Source of the DNA: JAIBDK01 sp965261915
GTDB lineage: Bacteria; Pseudomonadota; Gammaproteobacteria; Arenicellales; Poriferihabitantaceae
DNA: 64,000 nt
Assembly (NCBI GenBank): GCA_965261915.1
Contig: CBDHDW010000004.1
Span: forward strand, 93,022-157,021
Reading direction: 5' to 3'
Below, in pieces: positions 51,901 to 63,000 of the stretch. The notes below the pieces were generated by a model. It searched no databases. It saw only the letters and a list, made by a program, of their open reading frames with translations, and was not told the DNA's origin. Made by a program: the position numbers and the translations under genes. Positions within the stretch are counted from its first letter, which is position 1. Each line of letters starts with the position of its first letter.

Positions 51901-52405
51901 CGGGGTCGCTTTGGCTGTTTTCGCGTTCGCGTTCCCGTTCCCGCCTTTTTATGGCGATTTTGATGCGCGCCTTCAATTTCACCTGGTAGAATGCGCGGTC
52001 GCTGTCCTGAACCTTACCTGCGGGTTCCATGTTCAATGTATATCGCTTGGGCAGGACACACATGGCGTTGATATATTGTGAGGATCCCAAATACTGGCCG
52101 AGGGTTTTGTTAAGTATTTTCTGCTCTTGGCTGCCGGCTTCAATGTTGTAGCGTTTTTCCAGCACATCGTTGAGGCCAATGGCGGCGGGAAAGGCGGAGG
52201 GGCTGCGGAAGTAAACGGGCAGTTCCGCGTGGGTTTCGAGTTTCAGGGCGGCGCAGAGCTGGTTCCGCAGCTTGTCGATGAAACCCGGGTGGAACTTCAT
52301 GTAGTGCAGCTTGTCGTCGTTTTTCGGATGTCTTGACGTCCTGGCCGTGTCGATGCCGGTTGTGTCGGTTTGTGTTTTTTGCGGCATTGTTTTTGCTTCA
52401 TTCAT
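51860..52405 (-). CDS. FinO/ProQ-domain RNA-binding protein
   Basis: A 181-residue protein. The central FinO/ProQ-like domain (about residues 60-150) has YFRSPSAFPAAIGLNDVLEK, ILNKTLGQYLGSSQYINAMC and RYTLNMEPAGKVQDSDRAFY, matching the family's L-x-x-A-L-x-x-Y-x-x-S-x-x-Y and RYDLDGxxxGxV pattern loosely. N- and C-terminal tails are hydrophilic, the last with an RERERERE tract. Plasmid FinO proteins control conjugation through antisense RNA; that role is inferred. The start overlaps the IHF-like gene by four bases. Confidence 0.65.
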   Translation of the reverse strand: MNEAKTMPQKTQTDTTGIDTARTSRHPKNDDKLHYMKFHPGFIDKLRNQLCAALKLETHAELPVYFRSPSAFPAAIGLNDVLEKRYNIEAGSQEQKILNKTLGQYLGSSQYINAMCVLPKRYTLNMEPAGKVQDSDRAFYQVKLKARIKIAIKRRERERERENSQSDPANAHQRAAETKSG

Positions 52406-52680
52406 TGTTGATTGATCCGTTGGTACAATCTGTGGGCTGCCCTGAAGGCGGTTCTGGTTTTAGCTTCAACATCGACAGTTTCTCCGCTACGCGGGTTGCG
52501 ACCCTTGTGGGCCCGGTACTGTTTCGGGCTGAAACTGCCGAAGCCTCGTAATTCCACCCGCCGTCCCTGTTCAAGCCCCGCGATAATCTCTTCAAAGATG
52601 GTGGTGACCGCCCGTTTGGCATAGGCGTCTGTTAGCGCATATTCCAGAGCGATCTTTTCGATGATTTCACGGCGCGTCAT
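52402..52680 (-). CDS. HU/IHF-family DNA-binding protein
   Basis: A 92-residue protein from ATG 52680 (MTRREIIEKIALEYAL). VTTIFEEIIAGLEQGRRVEL and RGFGSFSPKQYRAHKGRNPR, then SGETVDVEAKTRTAFRAAHR, are the IHF beta layout with the conserved RGFGSF and NPRSGE arm. It overlaps the FinO-like gene (ATGA), so the pair is one operon. IHF-like proteins bend oriT DNA in relaxosomes, which fits the nearby relaxase. Confidence 0.88.
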   Translation of the reverse strand: MTRREIIEKIALEYALTDAYAKRAVTTIFEEIIAGLEQGRRVELRGFGSFSPKQYRAHKGRNPRSGETVDVEAKTRTAFRAAHRLYQRINQQ

Positions 52681-52797
52681 GGCCTGTTTTCCAGTTTTGT
52701 GGATGGGTAAAGCCTCTCGAAATTGCCGATCGTCCCCGTTTGTAACAGGCTTACGTGACCGGATCAATCACACATCCAAAAGGCTTCGCCCTATTAG

Positions 52798-52973
52798 AGC
52801 TGCACGACTTTTCTTTGATATCATATCTTATGTGCTTCGCTGGACTGACAGCCTCTCGGGCCGGTTGGCCCTGCCGGCCAATGGCGCATTTCATGCGCGA
52901 GAAGTTCAGAGACCGCATATGCGTAGCTTGTGCATTCCGGGAAAGCACATGACCAAAATTAAGTCGTTCAGCA
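52798..52973. repeat. AGTTGCGCGACTT-type element with nested palindromic element
   Basis: Ends AGCTGCACGACTTTTCTTTG and AATTAAGTCGTTCAGC match the element at 42811-42923. About 65 extra bases in the middle (52844-52908: CTCTCGGGCCGGTTGGCCCT, then TTTCATGCGCGAGAAG) are a palindromic element absent from the other copy. Confidence 0.78.
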
Positions 52974-53135
52974 ATAGTTGGCAGTTTCTCGGGCCCATCG
53001 GACTGACAGCGCATCACATGCGCCGCTGGACAGTCAGTTTCTCGGGCCCGTTGGGATGGCAGGGCATCACATACCCTATTGGGACTGGCAGCGCATTTCA
53101 TGCGCGAGAAGTCGAGAGCCCGCTGGCGCGGGATT
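52974..53135. repeat. Cluster of palindromic elements
   Basis: Three partial or full units follow: GTTGGCAGTTTCTCGGGCCC at 52977, CAGTTTCTCGGGCCCGTTGG at 53034 and GCGCATTTCATGCGCGAGAA at 53090. Between them CATCACATGCGCC and CATCACATACCC recur. It looks like repeated insertion of elements into one another. Confidence 0.7.
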
Positions 53136-53178
53136 ACCCGGAAATCCATAGCCGCTGATGCAACGGTTTCATCCGCGA

Positions 53179-53415
53179 TCACTTGTTGCGATCCTTGCCG
53201 GTACAATGGCGGTTGTGCTCTTCGAGCAATGTGGTGATGTCGAGGCGTTTTTGCTTTGCGGTTGTGATGAGCAGAAGCAGGGCGCGCAATTCCTGCGTGT
53301 CCATCGTGTTGAGCCAGTGCAAATCATTCTGGCTGATGCGGGCGTGGAGTCTTTGCATCATCGGCAGGTGGCCTTCACTGACGGGTCGTGTGGATTTCGG
53401 GTGTGGCTTTGGCAT
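53179..53415 (-). CDS. Small protein opposite the relaxase, possible TraD-like accessory
   Basis: A 78-residue basic protein from ATG 53415 (MPKPHPKSTRPVSEGHL). MMQRLHARISQNDLHWLNTM and TQELRALLLLITTAKQKRLD, then LLEEHNR, form a helical body. Its place, divergent from a MOBQ relaxase across a candidate oriT, is where small accessory proteins such as TraC/TraD lie. The frame is open upstream to 53709 with less convincing sequence (VLAAYALLARLAGFGKTGG), so a 176-residue protein cannot be excluded. Confidence 0.5.
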   Translation of the reverse strand: MPKPHPKSTRPVSEGHLPMMQRLHARISQNDLHWLNTMDTQELRALLLLITTAKQKRLDITTLLEEHNRHCTGKDRNK

Positions 53416-53919
53416 GGATCGGTTTCCAATTTCGGGGTCATGCCGCAAGGTGCCACAGTTTGCCGCTTTTGCCAATCCTGCAAAATCACATAAACCACCA
53501 GTTTTGCCAAATCCCGCCAGCCTTGCCAAAAGCGCATAGGCTGCCAAAACGTGAGCAGCTGAACCCGAAGTTTTCGGCCTCATGCGGGTGCGGTTTTCGG
53601 GCTGGCTTGCGGCGTCGACATCCAGACGCAAATCCCGCCGCGTGATTTTGGCATCAAATTCGGGCCTCGGCGTGCGTTGTTTTCTGCCCCGAATTGACCA
53701 CCCCATCAAGGTTGTTTCCGGGCTTGCCGCGCGTCCGGTTCTGCGCTTGCCATCCGCATGACCGTTCCACGGATTGCAAGGTTTTGAGTGCGCGCAAATC
53801 TGCCAATCTTCCTTGTTTTCTTAGCATTCCCGCGCCAGCGGGCAGGCTTTGACCTAATAGGTCGAAGCCTTTTCGAGCGATTGAGAAATGCCTCTGATGT
53901 TTCAAACTGTTGTCGGGTT

Positions 53920-54000
53920 TACCGGCAAATTCCAAGGGCGCATCTTTGGACAGGTTTGCGGGAAATGTGCCCGCGTCGCCCCAAAAGCCAATCCTATATG
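53920..54000 (-). other. Candidate oriT
   Basis: On the minus strand, ATGCGCCCTTGG (complement of 53932-53943) resembles the MOBQ nic consensus TGCGCCCT of RSF1010 and Ti plasmids as I remember it. Just 5' of it on that strand is a small stem, GCGGG and CCCGC (about 53958-53974). It lies between the relaxase and the divergent small gene, where oriT is expected. A palindrome GACCTAATAGGTC is at 53850-53862. Confidence 0.5.
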
Positions 54001-54075
54001 AAAAACGAAGTTTTTAGAAAGGCGCGTTTGTACATTGAATTTGTATTCAATGTGAAAGCGGTGTATTTAGAGGCC

Positions 54076-57000
54076 ATGGCAGTCTATTATTTCAATCGCA
54101 GTTCACTAGGAAGAAAGTCAGGTGGAAACGCCGTGGCTGCAGCTGCCTATCGCCATGCGACGCGGATGACCAATGGGCAGAGCGGGGAGACGAGAGACTA
54201 TTCCGGCAAGAAGCCAGAGCTGGTTCACGCGGAGATTACCCTGCCCGCAGATGCGCCCGCCTGGGCGGCAATGCGCTATAGTGGAGAAGACGTTGATGCG
54301 GCGTCCATGCAGCTTTGGAATGATCTGGAACTTCGCGAGGATCAACACAACAGGCGCGCTACTGCGCAATTGGCAAACAGCTTCACCTGCGCGCTGCCGG
54401 CAGAACTGTCGCATAAACAAAACATCGTTTTGGTGCGGGATTTTGTGCAGACATCGCTGGTGGGTGGTGGTGCCGTGGCGGACTGGGTTATCCACGATAA
54501 AGGTGACGGAAACCCCCATGCGCATGTGATGACCACACAGCGCACATTGGGGGAAAACGGGCTGGATCAGAAAATCCGCACCTACGTGGATCGGCGTCAG
54601 GACATCGTAAATCTGCGGTTTAACTGGGCCTGTGCCGCCAATACTGCGCTTGAAACGGCCGGGTTCGAGGCGCGGATTGATCATCGGCGGCTGGATGTGC
54701 AGGGCATTAAACTGGGAGCGATCAGCTTTAATGCGGAGATCGCCGCAAACATCGAACAGGGTGATGCCGCCTACCGTGTGAAGCAACGGGTGATTGAGGC
54801 GCGGCTGGAAAACGAGACTTACCTGATGGCGCATCCGGAGCACATGCTGACGGTTGTGGCGGCGTCCAATCCCTTGTTTACCAAGGCTGATCTGGAGCGC
54901 GGGTTTCAGCAGTATCTGCCGACCAGTGTGGGGATTGACGGCATCGAGGGGCTGATGGGCCTGGCGATGGCCAGTGACGATCTGGTGCGTCTGGATCGCA
55001 AGTCATCGCGGGGTGAGGCGTTCATGACCACGCGGGCCGTGGTGGAGATGAACCGCCGGATGGAGCGCGATGCGCTCACGATGGCGCAAAGCCGGTTGGT
55101 TCTGGGGGCTGGCCATGGGTACGAGGCGTTGCCGGATACGCTGTCGAACGCGCAGCGTATGGCGGTGCGGTCGATGGTGTCGTCCCGGCGTCTGACCCTG
55201 GTGACGGGTTATGCAGGGGCGGGTAAAACCTTTGCGGTCAAAGCAGCCGCAAAGGTCTGGGCAGCGCGCGGGTTTGCGGTTCTGGGTGGTGCGATTTCGG
55301 GAAAGGCCGCACAGGAGTTGAGCGGCATCGAGGGGCAGGTTGCGACGCTGGCGCAATGGGAGGCCAAGTGGGATCGCGGCGCGCGGCCGGCACAGGGGCG
55401 GTTTATCTTTGTGATGGATGAGGCCGGCATGGTCGGCACGGCAATCTGGTCGCGGATGCAGGCGCGGATTAAGGCGATGGGCGGCAAGCTGATTGCGGTG
55501 GGGGATGCCGCGCAGTTGGCGCCGATACAGGATACGGCGGCGTTCAAGCATCTGACGAAGCTGGTGGGCCAGGTGACCATCGGTGCGGTGCGCCGGCAGG
55601 AGGATGCGGGCGACCGGCGGGCCACGGAAATGCTGTCGCGGGGCGGGGCGCAGGCGGCTCTGGCGATTGATCACTATGCGCGCAAAGGGGCCATCCGGTT
55701 CGAGAAGAACCTTGGGAAGGCAATTGATGCGCTGTCCAAAGCTTATTTCGAGCATGAGGGCATGGACCGCATTGCGCTGACGCATCTCAATGCGGATGTG
55801 GACGCTCTGAATGCGGCCATCCGGATCGAGGCTCTGGCGCGGGGGGTGGTGGATCACAAATCGCAGGTTTCCTATGCGCGCTTTGTGCCGGGCGCAGGGG
55901 CTGAGCCTCTGGTTCTGGGCATCGGGGACCGGGTGCGCTTTACCCGCCCTTACCGGGAGGCTTCGGTGACCAAATCGTCGTTTGCTTCGGTTATCGCCGC
56001 CTCGGAAACGCAGCTGATTTTAAGTGTGGACGGTCAGAGCGGGGTTGTTGCAATTGATCCGCGCCGGTTTTTGCATTTTGACTACGGCTATGCGGCCACG
56101 GTGCATAAATCGCAAGGCATGACGGTGGCCAATAATGTCGAGGTTTTGGTCACGTCGCAGTTTGACGCGCATCTTCTGGATGTCGCTCTGAGCCGTCACA
56201 AACAAACGGTCCGGATGTGGGTGCCGCAGGACAGTGTTGAGGGTCTGGCTGACATCAAGGGAATGGTGCAGCGCTCCAGCCTGATCGATGTGGTGCAGGC
56301 GAATGACCCCCCTGTTTTGGGCCGGATGTCGCGGGATATATCAGATGTGGCGGTGGGTGCACGGGTGGACCGGATTGCGGCGGATGCCCAAGGGCACATG
56401 ACCGTGCCGCAGGGTCATCTGCCGCAGGGTCATCTGCCGCAGGGTCATGTTCTGGTGACGGGGTTGGCTGGCGATGCGCATCTTACCCAACAGGGGATGC
56501 GCATGGCGGGGCTGCTGCGGGCCGGATATGAGCCGGGCCAGGCGGATCTGGCGGATGATCCGCGTGGCTACGCAACTGATCCCTTGAAAGTTGTCGATGA
56601 TCTGCTGGCGGAACAGGGGGTGTTCAGGGCCGCTGATGTGGCGGCACGGCTTGGCGCGGTGGTGCGTGCGCCGGATCTGTTTATGCGGCTCTTTGCGCAG
56701 GCGATGTCGCATCCCGATCTTGTGATCCTCAGCGAAGAAGGTTTGCGCGGTGAAGGGCGGGTGTATTCCTCAAACGCCCAGATAGCGCAGGTGGCCGGAT
56801 TGATGGATCGCGGTGTCACTCTGGCGGTCGGCCAGGGGTTCGGGGCGGTGGATCCGTCAGTGGTTGTGGCAGCCTGGCAAGCTGCGGGGCTGGATTCTGC
56901 GGTGCGCGCGGGGCTGGAGTATGCGCTGTGGCCCTCGCGCATTGCACTTCTGGAGGAGATCGGCACCCGCCAGAGCGCGCGCGTTACGCAGGTTTTGGCG

Positions 57001-60000
57001 GAAATTGCGCGGCAAACCGGCACCCGGGTGATTGTGGTCAGTGCGGATGCACGCGCCGCCACGCGGTTTGCGGCGGCTGCAACCAGTGCGCCGGCAGCAA
57101 CCAGTGCGCCGGCAGCGACCGCACCGACGGTAACGACCGCACCGGCGGCAGGCATCGAGGGGCTGGGGCTTTATGCCTTTGGCAACCGCTTGCGTCAGGG
57201 GTCTTTGTCTTTGCGCGCGGGGGATATTCTGGTGGTACCGGAGGCGTCCGGGTTGCATGTGGATGATCTTGACCTGCTGACGGGGTTTGCGGAGACGAGT
57301 GGTGCCAAGCTGGTGTTGCACTCCGATCCATCGCTGGACGCGACAGGGTCGGTGCTGCGGCATCTGGGCGCACGGGTTGAGACATCGGTGCTGGGCGGGT
57401 TTGAGGCGATTGCACCGGATCGGCGCGGGTTGCTTGAAGGCGGCGCGGCGCTTGAGGCGGCTTACAAAGCACTTTGGAACAAGGATGTCTTCATTGGCTC
57501 GAGCAACGATGAACTACAGGTCGATGAATATGTAGCCAGTTTTATCGCTGACGAGGCCGTGGATAAGCTCGGTGTGGCCAGCGCGGCGCGGATGCGCGAT
57601 GCGCTCAATCTCCGGATTGAAGCGGCATTGCAGGAGAAGGATGGGGTCTCGAAGGAGCAGATTTACCAGATTGAACGCTTTGAGGCCCCTGCGCTGGCCG
57701 TGCATGAAGGTACGGTTCTAAAGCTGTGTCGTGATAATGTAGAGCATGATCTGAACGCGGGTGCGCGCGGTGTGGTCCGTTCTGTCGATGAAACGGGTCA
57801 GGTGACGGTACGGTTCGTCAAAGGGCGTTTTGGGGCGCAGGATGTGACGTTTGCGCCCGGCGCGCAGGCCGCCGGACTGGACTATGGCACTGTGTTCAGT
57901 GCGCGCGAGGCGCGTGGGGTTAATACCGACAGCCTGCACGGATTTGCCGGGCGCGGGTTGCAACGTCCGGATCTGATTGCCATGCTTAATAATCCATGTG
58001 GCAAGTTCAGCCTGTCGCTGCCGGTTAATCCGGACGCTCAGGGTGAGGGGGCCGGGTTTTTAAGCCGGGCGCTGGCGCGGGAGGGACGTGCCTCGGTGCT
58101 GGATTACGGATTTGATCCCAAACGGGCACTGGCAGCCGCAGCGGAAGCCGTGCGTGCGCCTGTGCCCGCGCCTGCTTTGGAACTCAGTGCAGCCGATCTT
58201 GCGATCAGGGCCGATACAGCGGCGCATTTCAAGGCGCAGCCCGCGTTTATCGTTTCTGCGCTGGTGCGGGAAAACAGCCGGTTTGATCACGGGCAGTTGC
58301 AGCGCCATATTCAAAAGCTGTTTCCGGCGGAATATCTAGATATGGAAGATCCGGGCATGGATCATCCGGGCATGGATCATCCGGGCATGGATCATCCGGC
58401 GTTTGACCATAAAGCCTTCACCGATCAGGTGCTGTCAGAGACGTTAAAGAGCGGTGCGCTGATTAAGGCAGGGTTCAGCAGTTTTGACGGGGCACCGCTT
58501 TACACCACGCGGGTGCAGGCGGAGATCGAGGCGCGGGGATTGGAACAGGGCAAGGCGCTGGCGCGGTCAAAGCTCACGGGCATTGGTCAGGGCATTGACA
58601 GTCAGGCCATTGACGGTGGGGATATGGCCGGTCTGCGCAGTGACGTGGCCCATGTTGCGGGGGCGGCGCGGTTGAGCCTTGCCACAGTTGATCCGGGGCC
58701 GCAGAAGGATGGGTTCTTGCAGCAAGCGGGTGCTGTCTGGCGGGCGCGGGGCTATCAGGTGATTGCCACCGGCACCAGAGGGGTTTTTGCGGAGCAAGCG
58801 GCTGAGCGGCTTGGTGACACTGTTCAACATGCCTCATTGGCGGCGCTGGAAGCGCAATGGGCGATGGGGCGTCTGCCGGAAGAGAAGTTTGTCGTCTTTC
58901 TGGATCAGGCGGACCGGGTTCAAAGTCCGCAATGGATGCGGGTGCAGGGCCGCGTGGCCGAAATGGGTGGCAAGTTGATTGCGCTCAGGCATTCCAGTGG
59001 TCTTTCGCCGGTTGGCTCCGTCAGTCTTTACCGCCTGCTGGCGCGCGAGGTTGGTGTCGAGCAGCGCGATCGCATTGCGCATCAGGTTTTGGAAGACGAG
59101 CGGATTGCCACCGCTTACCTGGATGAGCCGGGCGCACCGGCGGCGCGTGCGCTTGATATTTACCACAACAAAGGTGCTGTGCGCTTTGCCGGTCGGGCTG
59201 AAGGCGCGCAGGCGGCACTCGCGCGGTCTTATTGGGCCGGCGAGTATCAGCCATCGCCGGAACAGAGCGGCGAGGTGCGGTTGGCGATGGCACATGCGCG
59301 GGTAATGGTCACAACGCTTGATGCGGCCATTCGGGCTGAAGGGCAGCGTCTCGGGCGCCTGGGCGCGGGGGAGACCTGTTGGGGACGGCAGATCAACATT
59401 GGCGAGGTTCTGGAAGCCAGGAGCGACATTGCCCTGGCAGGTGTCACGGCGGGCGGGCGCGGGCGTGTGGTGAAATTGGGGCCGGAAAGCATTGAGCTGG
59501 AAATACCGGGACACCGTGACACCGTCGAGATTTACACCAGCGCGCGTCTGGCGCAGTTCAGCTCGAGCATTGCCACAACCATCCATGATGCGGAGGTCCG
59601 TATGGTGGATCGCGGCTATCTCTATGCCAGCCGGGGCATGGATCAGGAGATGTTCCGCGCCGGTATGACGCGGCACCGACAATCGCTTGAGCTGCATGTG
59701 CCCGAGACCGCGTTTCGGGATTACGAAGCCCTGCAAAAAGCCGTGCAGCGCAATACGGATCTGGAGATGCTGGATGATGTCAGCAGCGGTGTCAGCTCCG
59801 AGGACAGATCGCGGGATATGGTCATCGCGCCAGACATCAGTGCGCGGGCAGACCGCAGCGGTGCGGCCCTGTGGTCGGGTGGTGAGTTTGGTTTTGATGC
59901 ACATCTGCAAGCCACGGCGGGGCGCATCGCGGGGCTGTTGTCGATTGATTATAGGCCGGGCGCGCCGGTGCTGGGGAACGATCCACGCGGTTATGCCAGC

Positions 60001-63000
60001 GACCCTTTGAAACTGGTGGATGATCTTCTGGCGGAGCGCTCGGTCATCAGGGCGTCCGATGTGGCACGCCGCTTGGGCGGCGTGGTGCGCGATCCTGACA
60101 GTTTTGTGCGGCTCTTTGCCGAAGCGATGGCGCATCCCGATCTGGTGGTGCTCAGCGAAGAAGGTTTGCGCGGCGAAGGGCGGGTTTATGCGACGCTGGC
60201 CCATATCAGGCGCGAGCTTGATTTGGTGGACAAGGTGTCTGCCCTTGCGCTGGCGCAAAGCGACCCGAACGCGGGCAGCGACCCGAACGCGGGCAGCGAC
60301 ATACATCCGGCGCGCGGGCGGGTCGCGGCGGCGGCCCGCACAGACCACGGGCCGATGTCACCGGATCAGGAACGGGCGTTGCGTCATGCGACCTCGCCTG
60401 CGCGTTTTGCGATGATTTCCGGCATTGCCGGCTCGGGCAAATCCTCTGTACTGAAAGGGGTGCGCGAGGTCTACGAGCGCGAAGGCTGGACTGTTGTTGG
60501 CGCGGCCCTGGCCGGCAAAGCGGCGCAGGGATTGCAGGCGGCGTCGGGTATTCAGAGCACTACGCTGGCCGCACTTGGTTTTGCCGCCGCGCAGGAGCGC
60601 ATCACCCTTGGTCCCAAAAGCCTGTTGGTTGTTGATGAGGCGGGTATGCTGAATGCGGATCATTTCGGGATGGTGCTGGAGTTGGTGGAGCGCACCGGGG
60701 CCAGTCTGCGCCTCGTTGGCGATCCACGCCAGTTGCAACCGCGAGGGCCGGGGGCGATGTGGCGGGCGTTTGCCGACCGGATTGGCACCGTTGATCTCAC
60801 AACCGTCTGGCGTCAGCACGATCCGCTGGATCGAGAGGCCACATGTAATCTGGCGGCGGGGGGCACGCGCGCCGATCTGGCCATTGATCATTTTCTGGAC
60901 AAAGGTGCTGTTCAGGCCACGGGAAGCGACAGGGACGCTCTCCTGACGGCGGCCGTTGCGGGGTATTCTGCCGATCCGCATGCGGACAAGATGCTGCTCA
61001 CCTATCGCCTTGTGGATGTGGCGCATCTGAACCGGCTGGCGCGTGCGGACGATCAGGCGCATCGCGCCGACGCGCTGCCCTGCATTGCTGTAAGCCGCGC
61101 CGATGGGGATGTGCTGGAGTTGCAAGCCGGGGATAGGATTGCGTTTCGGGAAAACCGCCGCAAGTCGGGGATTGTCAACGGGATGACGGGCGAGATTGCG
61201 GCGGTCAATCCGGAGAGCCAAAGCTTCACCATACGGATTGGCACGGACAGTGACGAGGCCCGCTATATCAGCTTCAGGGCCGAGGATAGCCCGGAGCTGG
61301 ACTATGGCTATGCGACCACGTTGCATAAATCGCAAGGCGATGGCCATGAGAGCAGTCATCTTGTGGTGACCGAAGGCTTTAATCACGGCCTGTTTTATGT
61401 GGGGGCCACGCGGTACCGCAGTGCTTTGGCGATCTATGCGCCTGTAGAGGAAAACAAGGTCGGCGATTACCTGAAGACACTTGCCCGGCGCGACACAGCC
61501 CTGACCACCACGCTTGAGGCCGCATACGGCTTTGATCCGGCGCAGGGGTTTGAAGCGGCGCGGCAGGCCCGCATGAAATCCCGTGCTGAAGGCCGTGTGG
61601 AAGGCGGTGCGGAAGATCAAGCAGCCGCCCGTGTGGGAGACCGTGCAGAGGACGGTGATCTCGGGGCCTATGTGGCGCGCCACACAGGGGCTGAGCGCAA
61701 TGTTCCGAAGCCGCTGGGGCCGCTGTCGCGGCTGTTTGCGCCCACGCGCGCGCGCGCAGCCCTGGCCGCAGGTGCCGATACCCGTGCGCTCGCGGATGTG
61801 ATCGGCGCGCATATCCTCGGGCATGGGCGCCAGATAGAGGCCGGGGTGCAGGCCCGCGCCCTGCGCCTGTTGCAGGACGTGTCGAGCGCCAAGACATGGG
61901 GCAAGATCTGCAAGACCCTGCCGCGCGATCTGCCGGCCCGCGCCGAGGTTGTCGCCCTGCGCTGGACCAACAGCGCACGCGGGGATGCGTTATTGCCCGA
62001 AGCCCGTGCGTTCGGGCGGGCGATTGCGGTGGCGGACCGTCGCGGGGACAGCCGCGTTGCCCGGGCGCTGAAATCCGGACTGGAGCTTTTAAGTGCGCGG
62101 GTGGGCGCGGCGCGGCGCGCGGGTGGTTATGACCGGATGCTGAAAGCGGCCAATACCCCTGCACCGGCCGATGACCCTGCCTCTGTGGTATCGTCGCAGG
62201 ATCTGCTGCCACCGGCGCAGCCGATTGAGGCACGGGAGTGGCGCAGAACGCAGCGCAGCGCAGCGCCTGCGCGCTCTGGCTCTATCTGGCTGGGCGGTGC
62301 GTCGAGCGGCGGGATCGGGGAATTGGCGGTGGCGCGACAGGTGATCGGATCGCTGAGCAGTAAAGGCCCGGGGTTTTGGGAAACGCTGCTGAGTGACTAT
62401 GGCGATCACCGTAAAGAACAGGCTGCGGGCTATACGGGTCCAGATCAAGGTGCGCACAACAAAAAGGATAAGGTGATGGAACAGAGTGTTGAGATGAAAC
62501 CGGGGTTTGATCTGGCGGCACTGACGCCGGTCACGGAGGCGCATCAGAAGTTTTGGGCCTGCGTTGTTAATCTCGACGCCAATCGCCAGTTGGTTATGGA
62601 CGTTGATTTCAATGCCCATTCAAGCCAGATCGGCGCAGGAACCATGAGGTTTGATGACTTGCAAAAACCCGCCAACGCGTTCCGGCAACTGGCGGCGCAG
62701 GCGGGATCCATCGGTCCCTGCGATCCCTCGGTGCCGGGCGCATGGAAGGCGCGGTTGCTTCAGGCGGTGACATCGGGTGCGGCGTTTGATGAAATGCCGA
62801 AGCTAAAATCGGTTGAGGAATGGACCTGGGCGCTGTCGCATTCTGTGCGCATCGGTGCGCTGGCCACCGGGCCAGAAGATCTAACGCGGACGCAAGCTGG
62901 TGAGGTGCCGACCCGGGCGGATTGTATGGCGGCGACGATGATCGCTGACATCAAGCATCGCCCTGACGATAAATCAACGACGGAAAGCATGAACTGGGAC

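Noticed and set aside
54118..55857. Minus-strand frames opposite the relaxase domain
   Set aside because: Shadows; the HUH and P-loop motifs are on the plus strand.
38901..60294. Tandem repeats considered as CRISPR arrays
   Set aside because: Units are 14-18 bp, directly adjacent without spacers and inside coding frames; no cas genes in the window.
58834..60348. Long minus-strand open frame (504 codons) inside the relaxase gene
   Set aside because: Shadow of the GC-rich relaxase; the protein is low in hydrophobic core patterns, rich in R/H/P/A, and the plus-strand frame carries clear helicase homology.
60358..61824. Long minus-strand open frame (488 codons) inside helicase D
   Set aside because: Same reason; it lies exactly opposite the helicase motifs and has no ribosome site.
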